Shown: positions 15,104 through 26,227, counted from the stretch's first letter. The stretch: 64,000 nt of DNA from Synechococcus sp. Nb3U1 (GCF_021533835.1 NZ_JAKFYQ010000001.1:1646079-1710078), one strand, 5' to 3'. The notes: generated by a model from the letters alone, not told the origin. A program made the numbers and translations.

Positions 15104-17116
15104 ATGGGATCCGCCGCCCTTCATCCAACCCTCAAGGCTCAGCCCACCTTTCCGCTCACCGCAGTGGTTGGACAGCAGCCGATTAAACTAGCCCTGCTTT
15201 TGGCCGCCGTGGATCCCGGCTTAGGAGGAGTGGTGATCGTCGGGCCACGCGGTACAGCCAAATCGGTTCTGGCCAGGGGGATCCATGCCCTGCTGCCCCC
15301 GATTGAAGTGCTCATCGGATCCTTTTGCAACGATGATCCGGCTCAGCCAGGCACCTGGTCAGACTGGGCCAAAGCCCATTGTGTTTCTACTTCACCGCTC
15401 CCAAGACAAGTGATCCCGGCTCCCTTTGTGCAAATCCCCTTGGGAGTGACGGAAGATCGCCTACTGGGATCCGTAGATGTGGGGGCCTCTGTGGAGCGGG
15501 GGGAAACCATTTTTCAACCGGGATTGCTAGCAGCAGCCCATCGGGGTGTGTTGTACGTGGATGACATCAACCTCTTGGATGACCAGATTGCCAATTTGCT
15601 CCTGACAGTGGTGGGAGATGGTGTCAATCGGCTGGAGCGGGAAGGGATCAGCCTGCAACACCCCTGTCGGCCCCTACTGGTGGCCACCTACAATCCCGAA
15701 GAAGGTCCTCTACGGCAACACTTGCTAGATCGCATGGCCATGGTGCTGCCTGCCGATTTGGAGCTCACCCTAGAGGAGCGGCGGGAAATCGCGCAACGGG
15801 CCAACCTCTTCAGCGACACTCCGGAGACCTTCTTGGCTGAGCAAGAGGCTGAACTAGAGGACTTACGCACCCGCATCCTTTTGGCGCGGGAATGGCTGCC
15901 CCAGGTGAAACCCCAACGGGAACAGATCAATTATTTGGTGCAGGAAGCCATCCGGGGTAACGTCCAAGGCCATCGGGGAGAACACTTCGCCCTACGAGCA
16001 GCCTGTGCCCTAGCGGCCCTAGAAGGACGGGATCGCCTTTTGGCAGAGGATTTGCAACAGGCGGTGCAATTGGTGCTATTGCCCCGTGCCCATTACGATC
16101 CCACCCAACCGCCCCCACCCCCACCCTCTGAACCGGAGTCGGAGCAGTCGGATCCCGAAGATGAACCGGAGGATAACAACACAGAACCCCAACCGGAAAA
16201 CACCAGCCTACCGGAGGAATTTTTATTCGACCCAGAAAGCGTTGCCCTCGATCCAAGCCTGCTGGCCTTTGCCCAATCTTTGAACCAACAGGGCAAAACG
16301 GGATCCCGCAGTTTGGTGTTCAGTGCCGACCGGGGCAGGTATATCAAGCCTATCTTGCCCCAGGGATCCAACCCGCGGGTTGCCGTCGATGCCACCCTAC
16401 GCACCGCCGCCCCTTACCAACAGAGCCGCCGCCAACGGCAACCGGGCCGAACGGTGATCGTGGAGCAGAGCGATATTCGCGCCAAGAAGCTGGCTCGCAA
16501 AGCAGGAGCCTTGGTGATCTTCGTAGTGGATGCATCCGGTTCTATGGCCCTGAATCGCATGCAATCCGCCAAAGGAGCGGCTCTACGACTGCTCACGGAA
16601 GCCTATCAAAACCGCGACAAAGTCGCCTTAATCGCCTTTCGCGGCGAGACCGCCGAGGTGCTGCTACCCCCCACCCGCTCAATTGAGCTGGCCCGCCGTC
16701 GCCTAGAATCTTTGCCCTGTGGCGGGGGATCCCCTCTAGCTCATGCCCTGACACAAGCGGTACGGATGGGGGTGAATGCCCGTACTGCCGGAGATGTGGG
16801 GCAGGTAATGCTGGTGGCCCTCACGGATGGCCGCGGTAACATTCCCCTCAGTCGCTCTTTGGGACAAAGCAAAGCTTCAAACGAGTCTGAAGCCACCGAC
16901 CTGAAACAAGAACTGCGCGACATTGCCCTACGCATTCGGGCTCTCGGGTTGAAACTGTTGTTGATCGATTCCCAAAGCCGCTTTGTCACCACCGGCTTTA
17001 GCCAGGAGCTAGCGGAGCTAGCGGGAGGGCGATATTTTCACCTGCCCCGGGCCACCGACCAAGGGATCGCGGCGGTGGCTCGCTCGGCTATTCAGGAAGG
17101 TCGGGGATCCCGTTGA
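15104..17116 (+). CDS. chlD: magnesium chelatase subunit D
   Basis: The 670-residue subunit has an AAA+ domain at about residues 20-330 with a P-loop GPRGTAKS at 47-54, [12 protein letters not shown] (Walker B) and [17 protein letters not shown], then a proline/acidic linker near 330-370, and a C-terminal von Willebrand A domain with the MIDAS motif DASGSM at 476-481. ChlD works with ChlI and ChlH to insert Mg2+ into protoporphyrin IX, the committed step to chlorophyll. chlI and chlH are not in this window. The ATG at 15104 gives [13 protein letters not shown]. Confidence 0.96.
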   Translation: MGSAALHPTLKAQPTFPLTAVVGQQPIKLALLLAAVDPGLGGVVIVGPRGTAKSVLARGIHALLPPIEVLIGSFCNDDPAQPGTWSDWAKAHCVSTSPLPRQVIPAPFVQIPLGVTEDRLLGSVDVGASVERGETIFQPGLLAAAHRGVLYVDDINLLDDQIANLLLTVVGDGVNRLEREGISLQHPCRPLLVATYNPEEGPLRQHLLDRMAMVLPADLELTLEERREIAQRANLFSDTPETFLAEQEAELEDLRTRILLAREWLPQVKPQREQINYLVQEAIRGNVQGHRGEHFALRAACALAALEGRDRLLAEDLQQAVQLVLLPRAHYDPTQPPPPPPSEPESEQSDPEDEPEDNNTEPQPENTSLPEEFLFDPESVALDPSLLAFAQSLNQQGKTGSRSLVFSADRGRYIKPILPQGSNPRVAVDATLRTAAPYQQSRRQRQPGRTVIVEQSDIRAKKLARKAGALVIFVVDASGSMALNRMQSAKGAALRLLTEAYQNRDKVALIAFRGETAEVLLPPTRSIELARRRLESLPCGGGSPLAHALTQAVRMGVNARTAGDVGQVMLVALTDGRGNIPLSRSLGQSKASNESEATDLKQELRDIALRIRALGLKLLLIDSQSRFVTTGFSQELAELAGGRYFHLPRATDQGIAAVARSAIQEGRGSR

Positions 17117-17200
17117 AGGCTGCGGGGTGTATCCTGAAGGCGGTTGTAACCTTTCTTAATGATTCGCTATGCTTGGAAATAGAAGATACTCCCTTGTCCT

Positions 17201-17971
17201 ATGACCACAAGTCTCCTGCCAGAACTGGCCCTACAGAGTCAAACGGCTGTTGTTGATTGGGTCAGCCGGGGCGTGGGTGCTGCCATCCGTGCCCTGTTCA
17301 AGCACTCAGAGCGACTAGAGGCCCGCGTGCGGGTAGAACCTGTCGCTAAGCTGCTGCAGGGATGCATGGACAGCTTTGAGCTGCTAGGCCAGCGCCTTCA
17401 GATGTACAACGGCCTCAGGCTTTCGGTGTTAGAGTTATTTGCCAACTCGGTTGCCATCGATTTCAGCCAAATTTGGCAAGGCCGAGTCAGGTTGCAGCAG
17501 CCCGTACAGGCCACCATGCGGGTGGTACTTACAGAATCTGATCTGGCGGAATCTTTCAACACTCCTTTCGTGTTGGACAGGCTGGCTCAGGTGAAACCGG
17601 GGGGGCAGCCCCTATCCTTTCAGCAGGTGCAAGTTCGCATCATCCCGGATCAGCGGTTGCAGCTACGAGCAGATGTGCAGCAAGGGATCGAGAATGCTCT
17701 GAAAATTGGATTCTCCAGTCGGATCGAGGTGCTTGACCGTCGCCGCATCCGTTTTGAGGATCCTGTGTTTGAAGGGGATCCGGATGGGTTAGGCCTGAGC
17801 CGGGCCTTAGTTGATCACTTAAATGCCCTCCTGGATCTGGATCGGTTTGCTCTGCAAGGCACCGAGTTGCGGGTGGATCGGCTGCGTCTACAACAGCAGC
17901 AGATGATCTTTTACGGCAGTGCCACCATCGAGCGTTTCCCAACTCGGCAACCGCAATGGGCCAGTGCTTGA
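17201..17971 (+). CDS. DUF2993 (LmeA-like) protein
   Basis: The 256-residue protein fits the DUF2993 family common in cyanobacteria: LEARVRVEPVAKLLQGCMDSFELLGQRLQMYNGLRLSVLEL near the N-terminus and RQRIRFEDP-like beta-rich sections after. The related mycobacterial LmeA is a periplasmic phospholipid-binding protein, but no signal peptide is evident here, so the location is uncertain. It follows chlD by 84 bp and ends before a strong terminator at 18026, so it may form the end of a chlD transcript. Confidence 0.78.
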   Translation: MTTSLLPELALQSQTAVVDWVSRGVGAAIRALFKHSERLEARVRVEPVAKLLQGCMDSFELLGQRLQMYNGLRLSVLELFANSVAIDFSQIWQGRVRLQQPVQATMRVVLTESDLAESFNTPFVLDRLAQVKPGGQPLSFQQVQVRIIPDQRLQLRADVQQGIENALKIGFSSRIEVLDRRRIRFEDPVFEGDPDGLGLSRALVDHLNALLDLDRFALQGTELRVDRLRLQQQQMIFYGSATIERFPTRQPQWASA

Positions 17972-18025
17972 CACCCTTCACAGGAGCGGATATATTCAAT
18001 TATGGTGAGGAGTGAAGAGAAGAAG

Positions 18026-18066
18026 CCTCTGGGGTCGAAACACGGACAGACTCCCAGAGGTTTTTT
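18026..18066 (+). terminator. intrinsic terminator after the DUF2993 gene
   Basis: CCTCTGGG (18026-18033) pairs perfectly with CCCAGAGG (18053-18060), followed by six T. It sits 55 bp after the DUF2993 stop codon. Confidence 0.85.
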
Positions 18067-18133
18067 CATTTCTTGCCCAAGATATTCCCAGCTGAAGCAA
18101 TCTGATCTTTACTTCTAAGCGAGTGCCCCAAGT

Positions 18134-19195
18134 TTGCGAGTACGCCTGCTTGAGTTCTGGTACAACCGGTTCCCCCACAGCCTGCGCACCCAAGTGGCAC
18201 TGGTGATTGCCAGTCTCTCTTTTGTTCCTAACTTGGTTTTGATCCTGTCGGTACGTTGGATTCTGCCCGGCACCCGGATCAGCGGCGAGGGAATTGTACT
18301 GTTGTTGCTGTGGATCCCGTTGTTGGCGGGTCTTTCGGCAGCCGTAGGGTATGGGTTGTCTTCTCTGATTTTGCGCCCCCTCACCCTGCTGGCGCGTGAG
18401 TTGATGCATTTGGAAACGCTGCTCAATCAACCGGCGCGGTGGAACCTGTTGCTGCGGCCTGAGGATCCCCAAGAATCGCTGATCTTGCGGAGAGCTTTTG
18501 CCCATTTGCTGCGTCAGATTCAAACCGATCAAATGCGGCGGGAAGCCTTTACGGCCACCCTGGTTCACGATCTGAAAACCCCTCTGATTGCCTTCGGACA
18601 CCTACTCAGCGCCCTGAAACAAGAAGACCTTGAACCGGAACAACGTCGTGCCCTGCTAGATCGCATCTTGCAAGAGAATCAACATAACCTCTCACTAGTG
18701 CAAAAAATGGTGGAAGCCCATCGCCTAGAGCGGGGGGAAATCGAGCTGAATCCGCAACCGTGCGATCTGGGATCCCTGGCCAGACGGGTGGCAGAACGGA
18801 TGGGATCCCTGGCCCAAGAGCGGGAGATCGACTTACGAGTGGAAGGACAAGGATGGAGCAAGGCGGATGAGGCCGAGTTGGAACGGGCCTTGGTGAATTT
18901 GATTGATAATGCTTTGCGCTATGCCCGCCGTGAAGTTGTGCTAACGGTTATGCCTGAGCAAATACAGGTTCGGGATGACGGCCCTGGGCTACCGGCTCCG
19001 CTAGAGGAGTTGGCCCAACCCTATGTAACCCAGCCGATTCACATTGCCGGCCACCATTACCCGACTGGATCCGGAGGTCTGGGGCTGTATATTGCCAGGC
19101 GCATCCTGCAAGCTCACCAGGGAGATCTGTGCTTGCTCGAGACTGGATCCCAGGGAACCACCCTGGCCCTAGTGTTGCAGTCTATGTCGCAGTAA
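18134..19195 (+). CDS. membrane sensor histidine kinase
   Basis: The 353-residue protein has two probable membrane segments (about residues 20-42 and 52-75), a short HAMP-like linker, an H-box FTATLVHDLKTPLIAF with His145, the N-box NLIDNALRYA, G1 DDGPGLP and G2 GSGGLGLYIA. The extracytoplasmic part is only about ten residues, so it probably senses a membrane or cytoplasmic signal. No response regulator is adjacent. The start is a TTG at 18134; there is no ATG that keeps the first membrane segment. Confidence 0.85.
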   Translation: MRVRLLEFWYNRFPHSLRTQVALVIASLSFVPNLVLILSVRWILPGTRISGEGIVLLLLWIPLLAGLSAAVGYGLSSLILRPLTLLARELMHLETLLNQPARWNLLLRPEDPQESLILRRAFAHLLRQIQTDQMRREAFTATLVHDLKTPLIAFGHLLSALKQEDLEPEQRRALLDRILQENQHNLSLVQKMVEAHRLERGEIELNPQPCDLGSLARRVAERMGSLAQEREIDLRVEGQGWSKADEAELERALVNLIDNALRYARREVVLTVMPEQIQVRDDGPGLPAPLEELAQPYVTQPIHIAGHHYPTGSGGLGLYIARRILQAHQGDLCLLETGSQGTTLALVLQSMSQ

Positions 19196-19295
19196 CCCAG
19201 GATCCCTTGGGCAACCGAGGCCAGTGGGGTTATTATCAATTAACAAGCTTATTGACTGTCGCGGCGACCTTGCCCAACAGCGGAGGGGCAACACC

Positions 19296-19742
19296 ATGGT
19301 CTACACCGAAGAAGCCTTCAAAGCAGAGCTCAATGCCAAAGGTTGGCGATCGACTCGGCAGCGGGAGATCATCCTCCAGACCTTTCAAAACTTGCCCGAG
19401 GGCACTCACCTGAGCGCCGAGGAGCTGCACGAGAGCCTGCGCGAAGCTGGCCACAACATCAGCCTTTCCACCATTTATCGCACCGTCAAGCTGATGGCTC
19501 GCATGGGCATTTTGCGGGAGCTGGAACTGACGGAGGGCCATAAGCACTACGAGATCAACCAACCAGCGCCCCACCACCATCACCATTTGGTCTGTGTGAA
19601 AACCAACCAGGTGATCGAGTTCAAAAACAGCGCCATCCTCGGCATTACCCAAAAAGTGGCAGAAAAGTACGGCTTCAAGGTGCTCGATTGTCAACTCACC
19701 ATCATCGGAATCAGCCCGGAGGGGCAACGCTCTATTTTGTAG
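19296..19742 (+). CDS. Fur-family metalloregulator lacking the structural zinc cysteines
   Basis: The 148-residue protein has the Fur winged helix (LSAEELHESLREAGHNISLSTIYRTVKLM) and the His-rich metal site HHHHH at residues 93-97. Where most Fur/PerR/Zur proteins have CxxC after this, it has C100-V-K-T; and the C-terminal CxxC is replaced by SPEGQRS. It therefore should not hold the Cys4 structural zinc. The ATG at 19296 follows CGGAGGGG. Whether it regulates iron, zinc or peroxide genes cannot be decided from sequence. It is probably a stand-alone transcript. Confidence 0.88.
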   Translation: MVYTEEAFKAELNAKGWRSTRQREIILQTFQNLPEGTHLSAEELHESLREAGHNISLSTIYRTVKLMARMGILRELELTEGHKHYEINQPAPHHHHHLVCVKTNQVIEFKNSAILGITQKVAEKYGFKVLDCQLTIIGISPEGQRSIL

Positions 19743-19971
19743 GATTTTTGTTTGTAGGATTATTTAATCTCCACCTGCCGACATGAGGAGGGGGGAATCT
19801 AGGCTGAACCTGCTCAAAACCAGAAGAACAGCCGCTAGGTCTCAGGAAAAATTAATATCCGCTGGGGTCGTAGACAGGAGTCTTACGGAAGAACCGCTAC
19901 CTGGCTGACTAAGCCAAAATGGTAAAATTGCCACAGCTCAATATTACTGGCTATTGGCCCAGGCTTGTCCC

Positions 19972-22842
19972 ATGCTCCAGACCCTACAGAAGATCCTCGG
20001 CGATCCCAACGATCGGAAGGTGCGGCAGTACCGCCCTGCCCTCAAGTTGATCAATTCGCTGGAGATCGAGATTGCCTCTCTTTCGGATGCGCAGCTCAAG
20101 GCCAAAACCAGCGAATTTCGGGAGCGATTGGACAAAGGGGAATCTCTGGATGAGCTGCTGCCGGAAGCCTTTGCAGTGGTGCGGGAGGCAGCGAAGCGAG
20201 TCCTGAACCTGCGTCACTACGATGTACAGTTACTGGGCGGAATGGTGCTGCACGAGGGCCAAATCGCCGAAATGAAAACGGGGGAAGGGAAAACCCTCGT
20301 CTCCACGCTGCCCGCCTACTTGAATGGCCTCACCGGCAAGGGTGTTCATATCGTCACGGTAAACGATTACCTAGCCCGTCGGGACTCGGAATGGATGGGA
20401 CAGGTACATCGCTTCTTGGGGTTGACCGTCGGCTTGATCCAGCAGGGCATGTCTCCGGAGGAAAAGCGCCGCAACTACAACTGTGACGTCACCTACTGCA
20501 CCAACAGCGAGCTAGGCTTCGATTACCTGCGGGACAACATGGCCAATGACATCAAAGAAGTGATGCAACGGCCGTTTAACTACTGCATCATCGATGAAGT
20601 GGACTCGATCCTCATCGATGAAGCCCGTACTCCGCTGATCATTTCCGGTCAGGTGGCGCGTCCCTCCGAAAAATACATGCGGGCTGCCCAGGTGGCACGG
20701 GAACTGATCAACGAAGAACACTACGAGGTGGACGAAAAAGCCCGCAACGTCATTCTCACAGACGAAGGGTTTGAAGCGGCTGAACAACTGCTGGGGGTCT
20801 CCGACCTGTTCGATCCCAAGGATCCCTGGGCCCACTTTGTCTTTAATGCAGTAAAAGCCAAAGAGCTTTTCATCAAGGATGTCAACTACATCATCCGCAG
20901 CCAAGAGGTGGTGATCGTGGATGAGTTCACCGGACGGGTGATGCCCGGTCGTCGCTGGTCCGATGGCTTGCACCAGGCGGTGGAGGCCAAAGAAGGGCTG
21001 CCCATTCAAAATGAGAGTCAAACCCTGGCCACCATCACCTACCAAAACTTATTTTTGCTTTATCCGAAGCTCTCGGGTATGACGGGGACGGCTCGCACGG
21101 AAGAAGCCGAGTTCGGCAAAACCTACAATCTGGAAGTGACGGTGATCCCCACCAACCGCCCGATTCGCCGCAAAGATGCTCCGGACTTGGTGTACAAAAC
21201 GGAAAACGGCAAGTGGCAAGCAGTGGCGGAGGAAATTGCTCAAATGCACGAGCGGGGTCGCCCGGTACTGGTGGGGACTACCAGCGTGGAAAAATCGGAG
21301 CGGCTCTCGGCCATCCTTAAGGAGATGGGGATCCCCCACAACCTCCTCAATGCCAAGCCGGAAAACGTGGAGCGGGAATCGGAAATCATCGCCCAAGCCG
21401 GACGCAAAGGTGCTGTTACTATCGCCACCAACATGGCGGGTCGCGGTACCGACATCATTTTGGGAGGGAATGCCGAGTACATGGCCCGCCTGAAGATTCG
21501 GGAACGGCTGATGCCCAAGCTGGCCCAACTGGATACTGATAACCCGATGGGATCCGTACAAATCAGCGGACGGGGCGGTGGCCAAGGGTTTGGTGGGGCA
21601 GCCCCGAAACCCAAAAAATCCTGGGCGGTGGTTTCTGCCAGCCTCTATCCCTGTGAGCTTTCTCAGCCGGTCAGCCAGGCCCTCGAGGAAGCGGTTGCGG
21701 CAGCCGTGACTAAATATGGCCTGAACCGTTTGCCGGAGTTGGCGGTGGAAGATTTGATCGCGGTGGCCTCGGAAAAAGCACCGGTGCAGGATCCGCTGAT
21801 TTTGCAACTGCGGGATGTGTACAACAGCATCAAAGCCGAGTACGAAAAGGTCACCGAAGCTGAACACGAAGAGGTGGTGAAGCTGGGGGGGCTGCACGTC
21901 ATCGGCACGGAGCGGCACGAATCTCGGCGCATCGACAACCAACTGCGGGGCCGGGCTGGCCGACAAGGGGATCCGGGCTCCTCCCGCTTTTTCCTCAGCC
22001 TGGAAGACAATCTGCTCAAGATCTTCGGTGGGGATCGCGTCTCCCGCATGATGGACATGTTCCGGGTGGAAGAAGATATGCCGATCGAGCACCCGTTGCT
22101 CACCAGCAGCCTGGAAAATGCCCAGAAAAAAGTGGAAGTTTACTACTTCGACATGCGCAAGCAGGTGTTTGAGTATGACGAGGTGATGAACAACCAGCGG
22201 CGGGCCATTTACTCCGAGCGGCGGCGGGTTCTAGAAGGGGAAGACATTAAAACCAAAATCCTCGAGTACGTGCGCAAAACCGTCGGCGAGATTGTACGCG
22301 CCCATGTCAACCCCGAGCTGCCCCCAGAAGAATGGGAGATTGATAAGCTCACCGCCAAAATGCAGGAGTTTGTGCCTCTCCTCAGGGACAACCTCAAGGC
22401 TCAGGATCTACGGGATCTTTCCTACGAGCAAATTTTGGACTATCTGACCAAACAGGCGGAACTAGCCTATGAGGCCAAGGAGTCTTTCTTAGATACTTTT
22501 GAGCCTGGTTTGATGCGGCGGGCGGAGCGGTTTTTCCTATTGCAACAGGTGGATACCCTCTGGCGGGAACACCTGCAACAGATGGAAGCCTTGCGGGAAT
22601 CGGTGGGGCTGCGGGGCTATGGCCAGAAGGATCCCCTGATCGAGTACAAAAATGAGGGTTACGAGCTGTTCCTGGAAATGATGGATAACATCCGCCGTAA
22701 CACGGTGTTTAACTTGTTCATCTTTACCCCGCAAATTGTGCAGCCACCTCAGGGGGTACAGGCGGTTCCGGCCCAGACGGTGGCTGCAGGTGCAGAGGCT
22801 GGTGCTGCGGGTGTGGTGGAAGCGGACTTCACCGAGGAATAG
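19972..22842 (+). CDS. secA: preprotein translocase ATPase SecA
   Basis: The 956-residue motor has Walker A MKTGEGKT near residue 100, the DEVD box in [19 protein letters not shown], the [12 protein letters not shown]-type motif ([15 protein letters not shown]) and [23 protein letters not shown]. SecA drives protein export through SecYEG in plasma and thylakoid membranes. A Gly-rich insertion after [12 protein letters not shown] is normal for cyanobacterial SecA, and the C-terminal zinc-binding tail is missing, also as usual. ATG at 19972 gives [13 protein letters not shown]; a TTG six codons upstream is less likely. The 229-bp upstream region contains no gene that I recognise. Confidence 0.96.
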   Translation: MLQTLQKILGDPNDRKVRQYRPALKLINSLEIEIASLSDAQLKAKTSEFRERLDKGESLDELLPEAFAVVREAAKRVLNLRHYDVQLLGGMVLHEGQIAEMKTGEGKTLVSTLPAYLNGLTGKGVHIVTVNDYLARRDSEWMGQVHRFLGLTVGLIQQGMSPEEKRRNYNCDVTYCTNSELGFDYLRDNMANDIKEVMQRPFNYCIIDEVDSILIDEARTPLIISGQVARPSEKYMRAAQVARELINEEHYEVDEKARNVILTDEGFEAAEQLLGVSDLFDPKDPWAHFVFNAVKAKELFIKDVNYIIRSQEVVIVDEFTGRVMPGRRWSDGLHQAVEAKEGLPIQNESQTLATITYQNLFLLYPKLSGMTGTARTEEAEFGKTYNLEVTVIPTNRPIRRKDAPDLVYKTENGKWQAVAEEIAQMHERGRPVLVGTTSVEKSERLSAILKEMGIPHNLLNAKPENVERESEIIAQAGRKGAVTIATNMAGRGTDIILGGNAEYMARLKIRERLMPKLAQLDTDNPMGSVQISGRGGGQGFGGAAPKPKKSWAVVSASLYPCELSQPVSQALEEAVAAAVTKYGLNRLPELAVEDLIAVASEKAPVQDPLILQLRDVYNSIKAEYEKVTEAEHEEVVKLGGLHVIGTERHESRRIDNQLRGRAGRQGDPGSSRFFLSLEDNLLKIFGGDRVSRMMDMFRVEEDMPIEHPLLTSSLENAQKKVEVYYFDMRKQVFEYDEVMNNQRRAIYSERRRVLEGEDIKTKILEYVRKTVGEIVRAHVNPELPPEEWEIDKLTAKMQEFVPLLRDNLKAQDLRDLSYEQILDYLTKQAELAYEAKESFLDTFEPGLMRRAERFFLLQQVDTLWREHLQQMEALRESVGLRGYGQKDPLIEYKNEGYELFLEMMDNIRRNTVFNLFIFTPQIVQPPQGVQAVPAQTVAAGAEAGAAGVVEADFTEE

Positions 22843-22908
22843 CTTTGCCAGAAATAGGGATCCCTCCCTCAATCACCCATCGCTAACCACTGCGGCTAAA
22901 TTGGCTAA

Positions 22909-25578
22909 ATGCGAGCCATCATCATCTCTCACACCCATTGGGATCGGGCCTGGTACCTTCCGTTTCAGGTCTACCGACTGCAGTTGGTTCGCCTGATCGA
23001 CCATGTGCTGGATATTCTGGAGAGCCAACCGGACTACCGCTGCTTCACTCTGGATGGGCAGACGGTGGTGCTGGAGGATTACCGGCAAATTCGCCCCCAA
23101 CGCTGGCCAGAACTTGAGCAATGGATCCGGTCGGGACGGCTGCAGGTGGGGCCTTTTTTTGTGTTGCCGGATGAATTTCTGGTGAGTGGCGAAGCGTTGA
23201 TCCGCAACCTACAACGGGGGATCCGGTTGGTGCGAGCCTGGGGTGGGATCCCGAGTGAGGGGTACATGCCCGATTCTTTTGGCCACATCGCCCAGATACC
23301 GCAGATTTTGCAGGGCTTTGGCCTGCGATCTTTTTTGTTTATGCGGGGGATGTCGGCGGAGCTGTTTGAGCGCACAGGAACGGAGTTTTACTGGCAAGCG
23401 CCGGATGGCAGTCGGGTGTTGGCCGTCAATTTACGGGGGGGCTACGACAACTTCTCGGCATGGGGGTATCCCCATCGGTTTGGGCAGTTTCGGGGTGGAG
23501 TACCGGATCCCCATCTGGCGATACAACACTTGCAGGAGTGCCTAGAGCAACTGCTTCCCCACAGCCGTACCGGGGTGATCACCCTCTGCAATGGTGGCGA
23601 CCACATGCCCCCCCAACCCGAACTGACGGAACTTCTGGAAAAAGCCCAGCAGGCTTGCCCGGATATCCCTCTACGCCACGGCAGCTACCCGGAGCTGATC
23701 CAAGCGATGCTCGACCGCCAACCGGACTTGGCTACCTATAGTGGCGAATTACTGGGCAACGCCCATCACCCGATTCTCAGCAATGTGTGGTCGGCTCGGG
23801 TTGTCTTGAAACAGTGCAATCAACGGGTGCAATCCCTTCTGGAACGCTATGTGGAGCCGTTGGTGGCCGCTCTGGGCAAAGACGGGATCCCGTGGGTGGC
23901 CCACCTGGAAGAAGCCTGGCGACAGGTGCTGTTATGCCACCCCCATGACGACATCTGCGGCTGCAGCATCGACCCTGTGCATCAAGACAATCTCTTTCAT
24001 TTCCGTCAGGCAGAAACCATCGCCCGCAGTGTTGTGGCCGAAGCCCTTTCCCAACTGGCGTTGCAGGCAGGATTTGGCCCAGAGCCCTTCACCGAGCTGG
24101 TGGCCGTCTTCAACCCCCATCCTTACCCAATCACTCAGCAGGTAGAGTGCTCGCTGCTTTGGCACGGGGATCCCTCTGTGCAGGGCTACGCTCTCTGGGA
24201 TGAGAGGGGTCGGCAGATTCCGGTGGGAGTAGAACTCGAGGCGACTGCCGACTTTCAGGCCCGCCATTTGGATTTCCGGCAGGGATCCCGACTCAAGATC
24301 CACTTTGAGATGGCGGTGCCAGCCACGGGGCTGCGTTTTTTGCGGTTGGGGGTAGCGGGTTCTCAAGAGGGTTCTCAATCTCAGGAGCAAGATCCCGAAA
24401 CACGCCTCTCTCAGGAGGCGATTGAGAATGCCACCTACCGCATCACTGTCAATGAAACCGGCCAACTGAGGCTGCTGCATAAACCCTCTGGGCAGGTGAT
24501 TCCAGAGTTTCTCTGCTTTGAAGATCAACAAGATGAAGGGGATCTCTACAGCTGCAGCTTGACCAGATCCCCGGTTGTGTTTTCGCAATCGACTGTGACC
24601 CGCCTTGCTGCCCACCACCTGCAGGTGGTAACCCAAGTCCAGCTTCCCTGGGATCCCTCAAATCCTTTGCATCTGGTCACCGACATTCACCTGCAACAGG
24701 AATGGATCCAGTTCACCACCCACTTCCACAACAGGTTGCACAATCATCGGCTGCGGGTGTTGTTGCCTTGCCCTGCCGGGATCCCAGCTGCCTATGTCAC
24801 TGGGCACTTTCAAGTCCATGCCCGCCCCCGAGTCAATCTGTCGGCACAGGATCCCAACTGTTTTCAGGGTTATCCGGGGGAAGGACTTTACCCAACCCAG
24901 TTCAGCCAAGACATGATCTACGCTCGGGATCCCAGTCAAAATCATGGCGTGCTCATTGCCCATCGCGGTCTGCACGAATACGAGCTGGTGGATAGAGGTC
25001 AAGCATCCCGTTGTGCCCTGACTTTGCTCCGTGCGGTAGGGGTGTTGTCGCGGGCGGGTGGCGCCATTCGCCGAGTTCAGGCGGGCCCAAGTATACCCAC
25101 TCCAGAAGGGCAATGCCAGGGAGAACATCGCTTTGAGTACGCTTGGCGCTGGGTAGAGGGATCCCTGGAGCCAGAACATGCTGCTGCCCTGGCCGATGCT
25201 TGGGTGAACCCTCTGTGGGCAGAACACGTATGGCTAGGAGACTACGAACAACCCCACTCCCCAGGGATCCCAGTCCAATTCATTCAACTGGATAACCCTA
25301 AGATCGCCCTTTCTGCCCTGAAGCGAGATGAGGCTGGGCGGCTGATCGTGAGGTTGTTTAACCGCAGCAGTACTTTGCAACAGGCGCAACTGCAAATTCA
25401 TCGCCCGATTACCGCTGCCTATCGGTGTGATCTGAATGAGGATCCCCTGCCGGAGGGGGAGTTGCCTTTTGAGGTCAAAGGTGGGGCGGAGTTTGACCCG
25501 TGGAAAGCGTTGACCACGGTGGATCTGCACTTCAATCCGGCTCAAATTCTCTGTTTGGCCTTTCTGGAAAATCGCTGA
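22909..25578 (+). CDS. glycoside hydrolase family 38 alpha-mannosidase
   Basis: The 889-residue protein has the GH38 zinc-site motif HTHWDRAW at 8-15 and the probable nucleophile Asp122 in GYMPDSFGHIAQIPQIL, then the GH38 middle and C-terminal beta-sandwich domains. The family cleaves alpha-mannosides; bacterial members include mannosylglycerate hydrolases (MngB), and the HTHWDREWY-like start resembles that branch. No signal peptide is visible, so a cytoplasmic role such as turnover of a mannosyl solute or glycan is likely but unproved. It begins 66 bp after secA. A tandem duplication covers its stop codon. Confidence 0.9.
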   Translation: MRAIIISHTHWDRAWYLPFQVYRLQLVRLIDHVLDILESQPDYRCFTLDGQTVVLEDYRQIRPQRWPELEQWIRSGRLQVGPFFVLPDEFLVSGEALIRNLQRGIRLVRAWGGIPSEGYMPDSFGHIAQIPQILQGFGLRSFLFMRGMSAELFERTGTEFYWQAPDGSRVLAVNLRGGYDNFSAWGYPHRFGQFRGGVPDPHLAIQHLQECLEQLLPHSRTGVITLCNGGDHMPPQPELTELLEKAQQACPDIPLRHGSYPELIQAMLDRQPDLATYSGELLGNAHHPILSNVWSARVVLKQCNQRVQSLLERYVEPLVAALGKDGIPWVAHLEEAWRQVLLCHPHDDICGCSIDPVHQDNLFHFRQAETIARSVVAEALSQLALQAGFGPEPFTELVAVFNPHPYPITQQVECSLLWHGDPSVQGYALWDERGRQIPVGVELEATADFQARHLDFRQGSRLKIHFEMAVPATGLRFLRLGVAGSQEGSQSQEQDPETRLSQEAIENATYRITVNETGQLRLLHKPSGQVIPEFLCFEDQQDEGDLYSCSLTRSPVVFSQSTVTRLAAHHLQVVTQVQLPWDPSNPLHLVTDIHLQQEWIQFTTHFHNRLHNHRLRVLLPCPAGIPAAYVTGHFQVHARPRVNLSAQDPNCFQGYPGEGLYPTQFSQDMIYARDPSQNHGVLIAHRGLHEYELVDRGQASRCALTLLRAVGVLSRAGGAIRRVQAGPSIPTPEGQCQGEHRFEYAWRWVEGSLEPEHAAALADAWVNPLWAEHVWLGDYEQPHSPGIPVQFIQLDNPKIALSALKRDEAGRLIVRLFNRSSTLQQAQLQIHRPITAAYRCDLNEDPLPEGELPFEVKGGAEFDPWKALTTVDLHFNPAQILCLAFLENR

Positions 25579-25597
25579 TGAGATACTGATGAGATAC
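25576..25597. repeat. 11-bp tandem duplication including a stop codon
   Basis: TGATGAGATAC is present twice in succession; the first TGA is the stop of the GH38 gene. Confidence 0.9.
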
Positions 25598-25625
25598 TTC
25601 AGCAACCGCAAAGAACCGGCAGGAT

Positions 25626-25649
25626 GTCAGGATAAGAGTCAGGATAAGA
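25626..25649. repeat. 12-bp tandem duplication
   Basis: GTCAGGATAAGA is present twice in succession in the short gap before lspA. Confidence 0.9.
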
Positions 25650-25702
25650 AAAGTGCTAATCTGGGCGCTCTTGCTGGTGTACATGACTGAGGTGAGTTGA
25701 GC

Positions 25703-26227
25703 ATGAAAAATGGAGGCTTCTGGCTGGCTGGGATCCTGGGGGTCATCTTGGATCAGGCGACCAAACGCTGGGCAGTAGAAAGGTTGCTGCCGGGGCCAGA
25801 AATTCGCCTATGGCCGGGGGTTTTTCACCTCACCTATGTGGAAAATACTGGAGCCGCCTGGAGCTTGTTTGAAGACTCGGGGGAGTTTCTTAAGTGGATC
25901 TCGTTGGGGGTGTCGTTGGCCTTGATGCTGCTGGCGATTCGAGGGGGGAGCATGAGCCGCTGGGAACAGGCAGGCTATGGCTTGGTGTTGGCAGGGGCTG
26001 CGGGCAATGGCATCGACCGCTTCACCACGGGCTATGTGGTGGATTTTTTCAACTTTGTCTGGATTCGTTTTCCGGTGTTCAATGTAGCGGATGTGGCAAT
26101 CAATATCGGCGTGGCCTGTCTGCTGATCGGTTTACTAGGGGGTGACACCAAGCCCAAAGGTTCCGCTTCAGCCTTACTGCATCCTGAGGGGAAATCAAAC
26201 GAAGGGATCCCTCCCCATAAGGATTGA
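25703..26227 (+). CDS. lspA: lipoprotein signal peptidase (signal peptidase II)
   Basis: The 174-residue inner-membrane aspartic protease has four hydrophobic segments and the family motifs DQATK, VENTGAAWS, GNGIDR (Asp105) and FNVADVAI (Asp130); the last two supply the catalytic aspartates. It removes signal peptides from prolipoproteins after diacylglyceryl transfer. ATG at 25703 follows GAGGTGAG; an in-frame TTG two codons upstream is possible. Lipoprotein substrates seen in this window include the CHRD protein and the one at the right edge. Confidence 0.95.
   Translation: MKNGGFWLAGILGVILDQATKRWAVERLLPGPEIRLWPGVFHLTYVENTGAAWSLFEDSGEFLKWISLGVSLALMLLAIRGGSMSRWEQAGYGLVLAGAAGNGIDRFTTGYVVDFFNFVWIRFPVFNVADVAINIGVACLLIGLLGGDTKPKGSASALLHPEGKSNEGIPPHKD

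Noticed and set aside
21049-22092. 347-codon open frame opposite secA
   Set aside because: Antisense shadow; no ribosome-binding site and unlikely residues.
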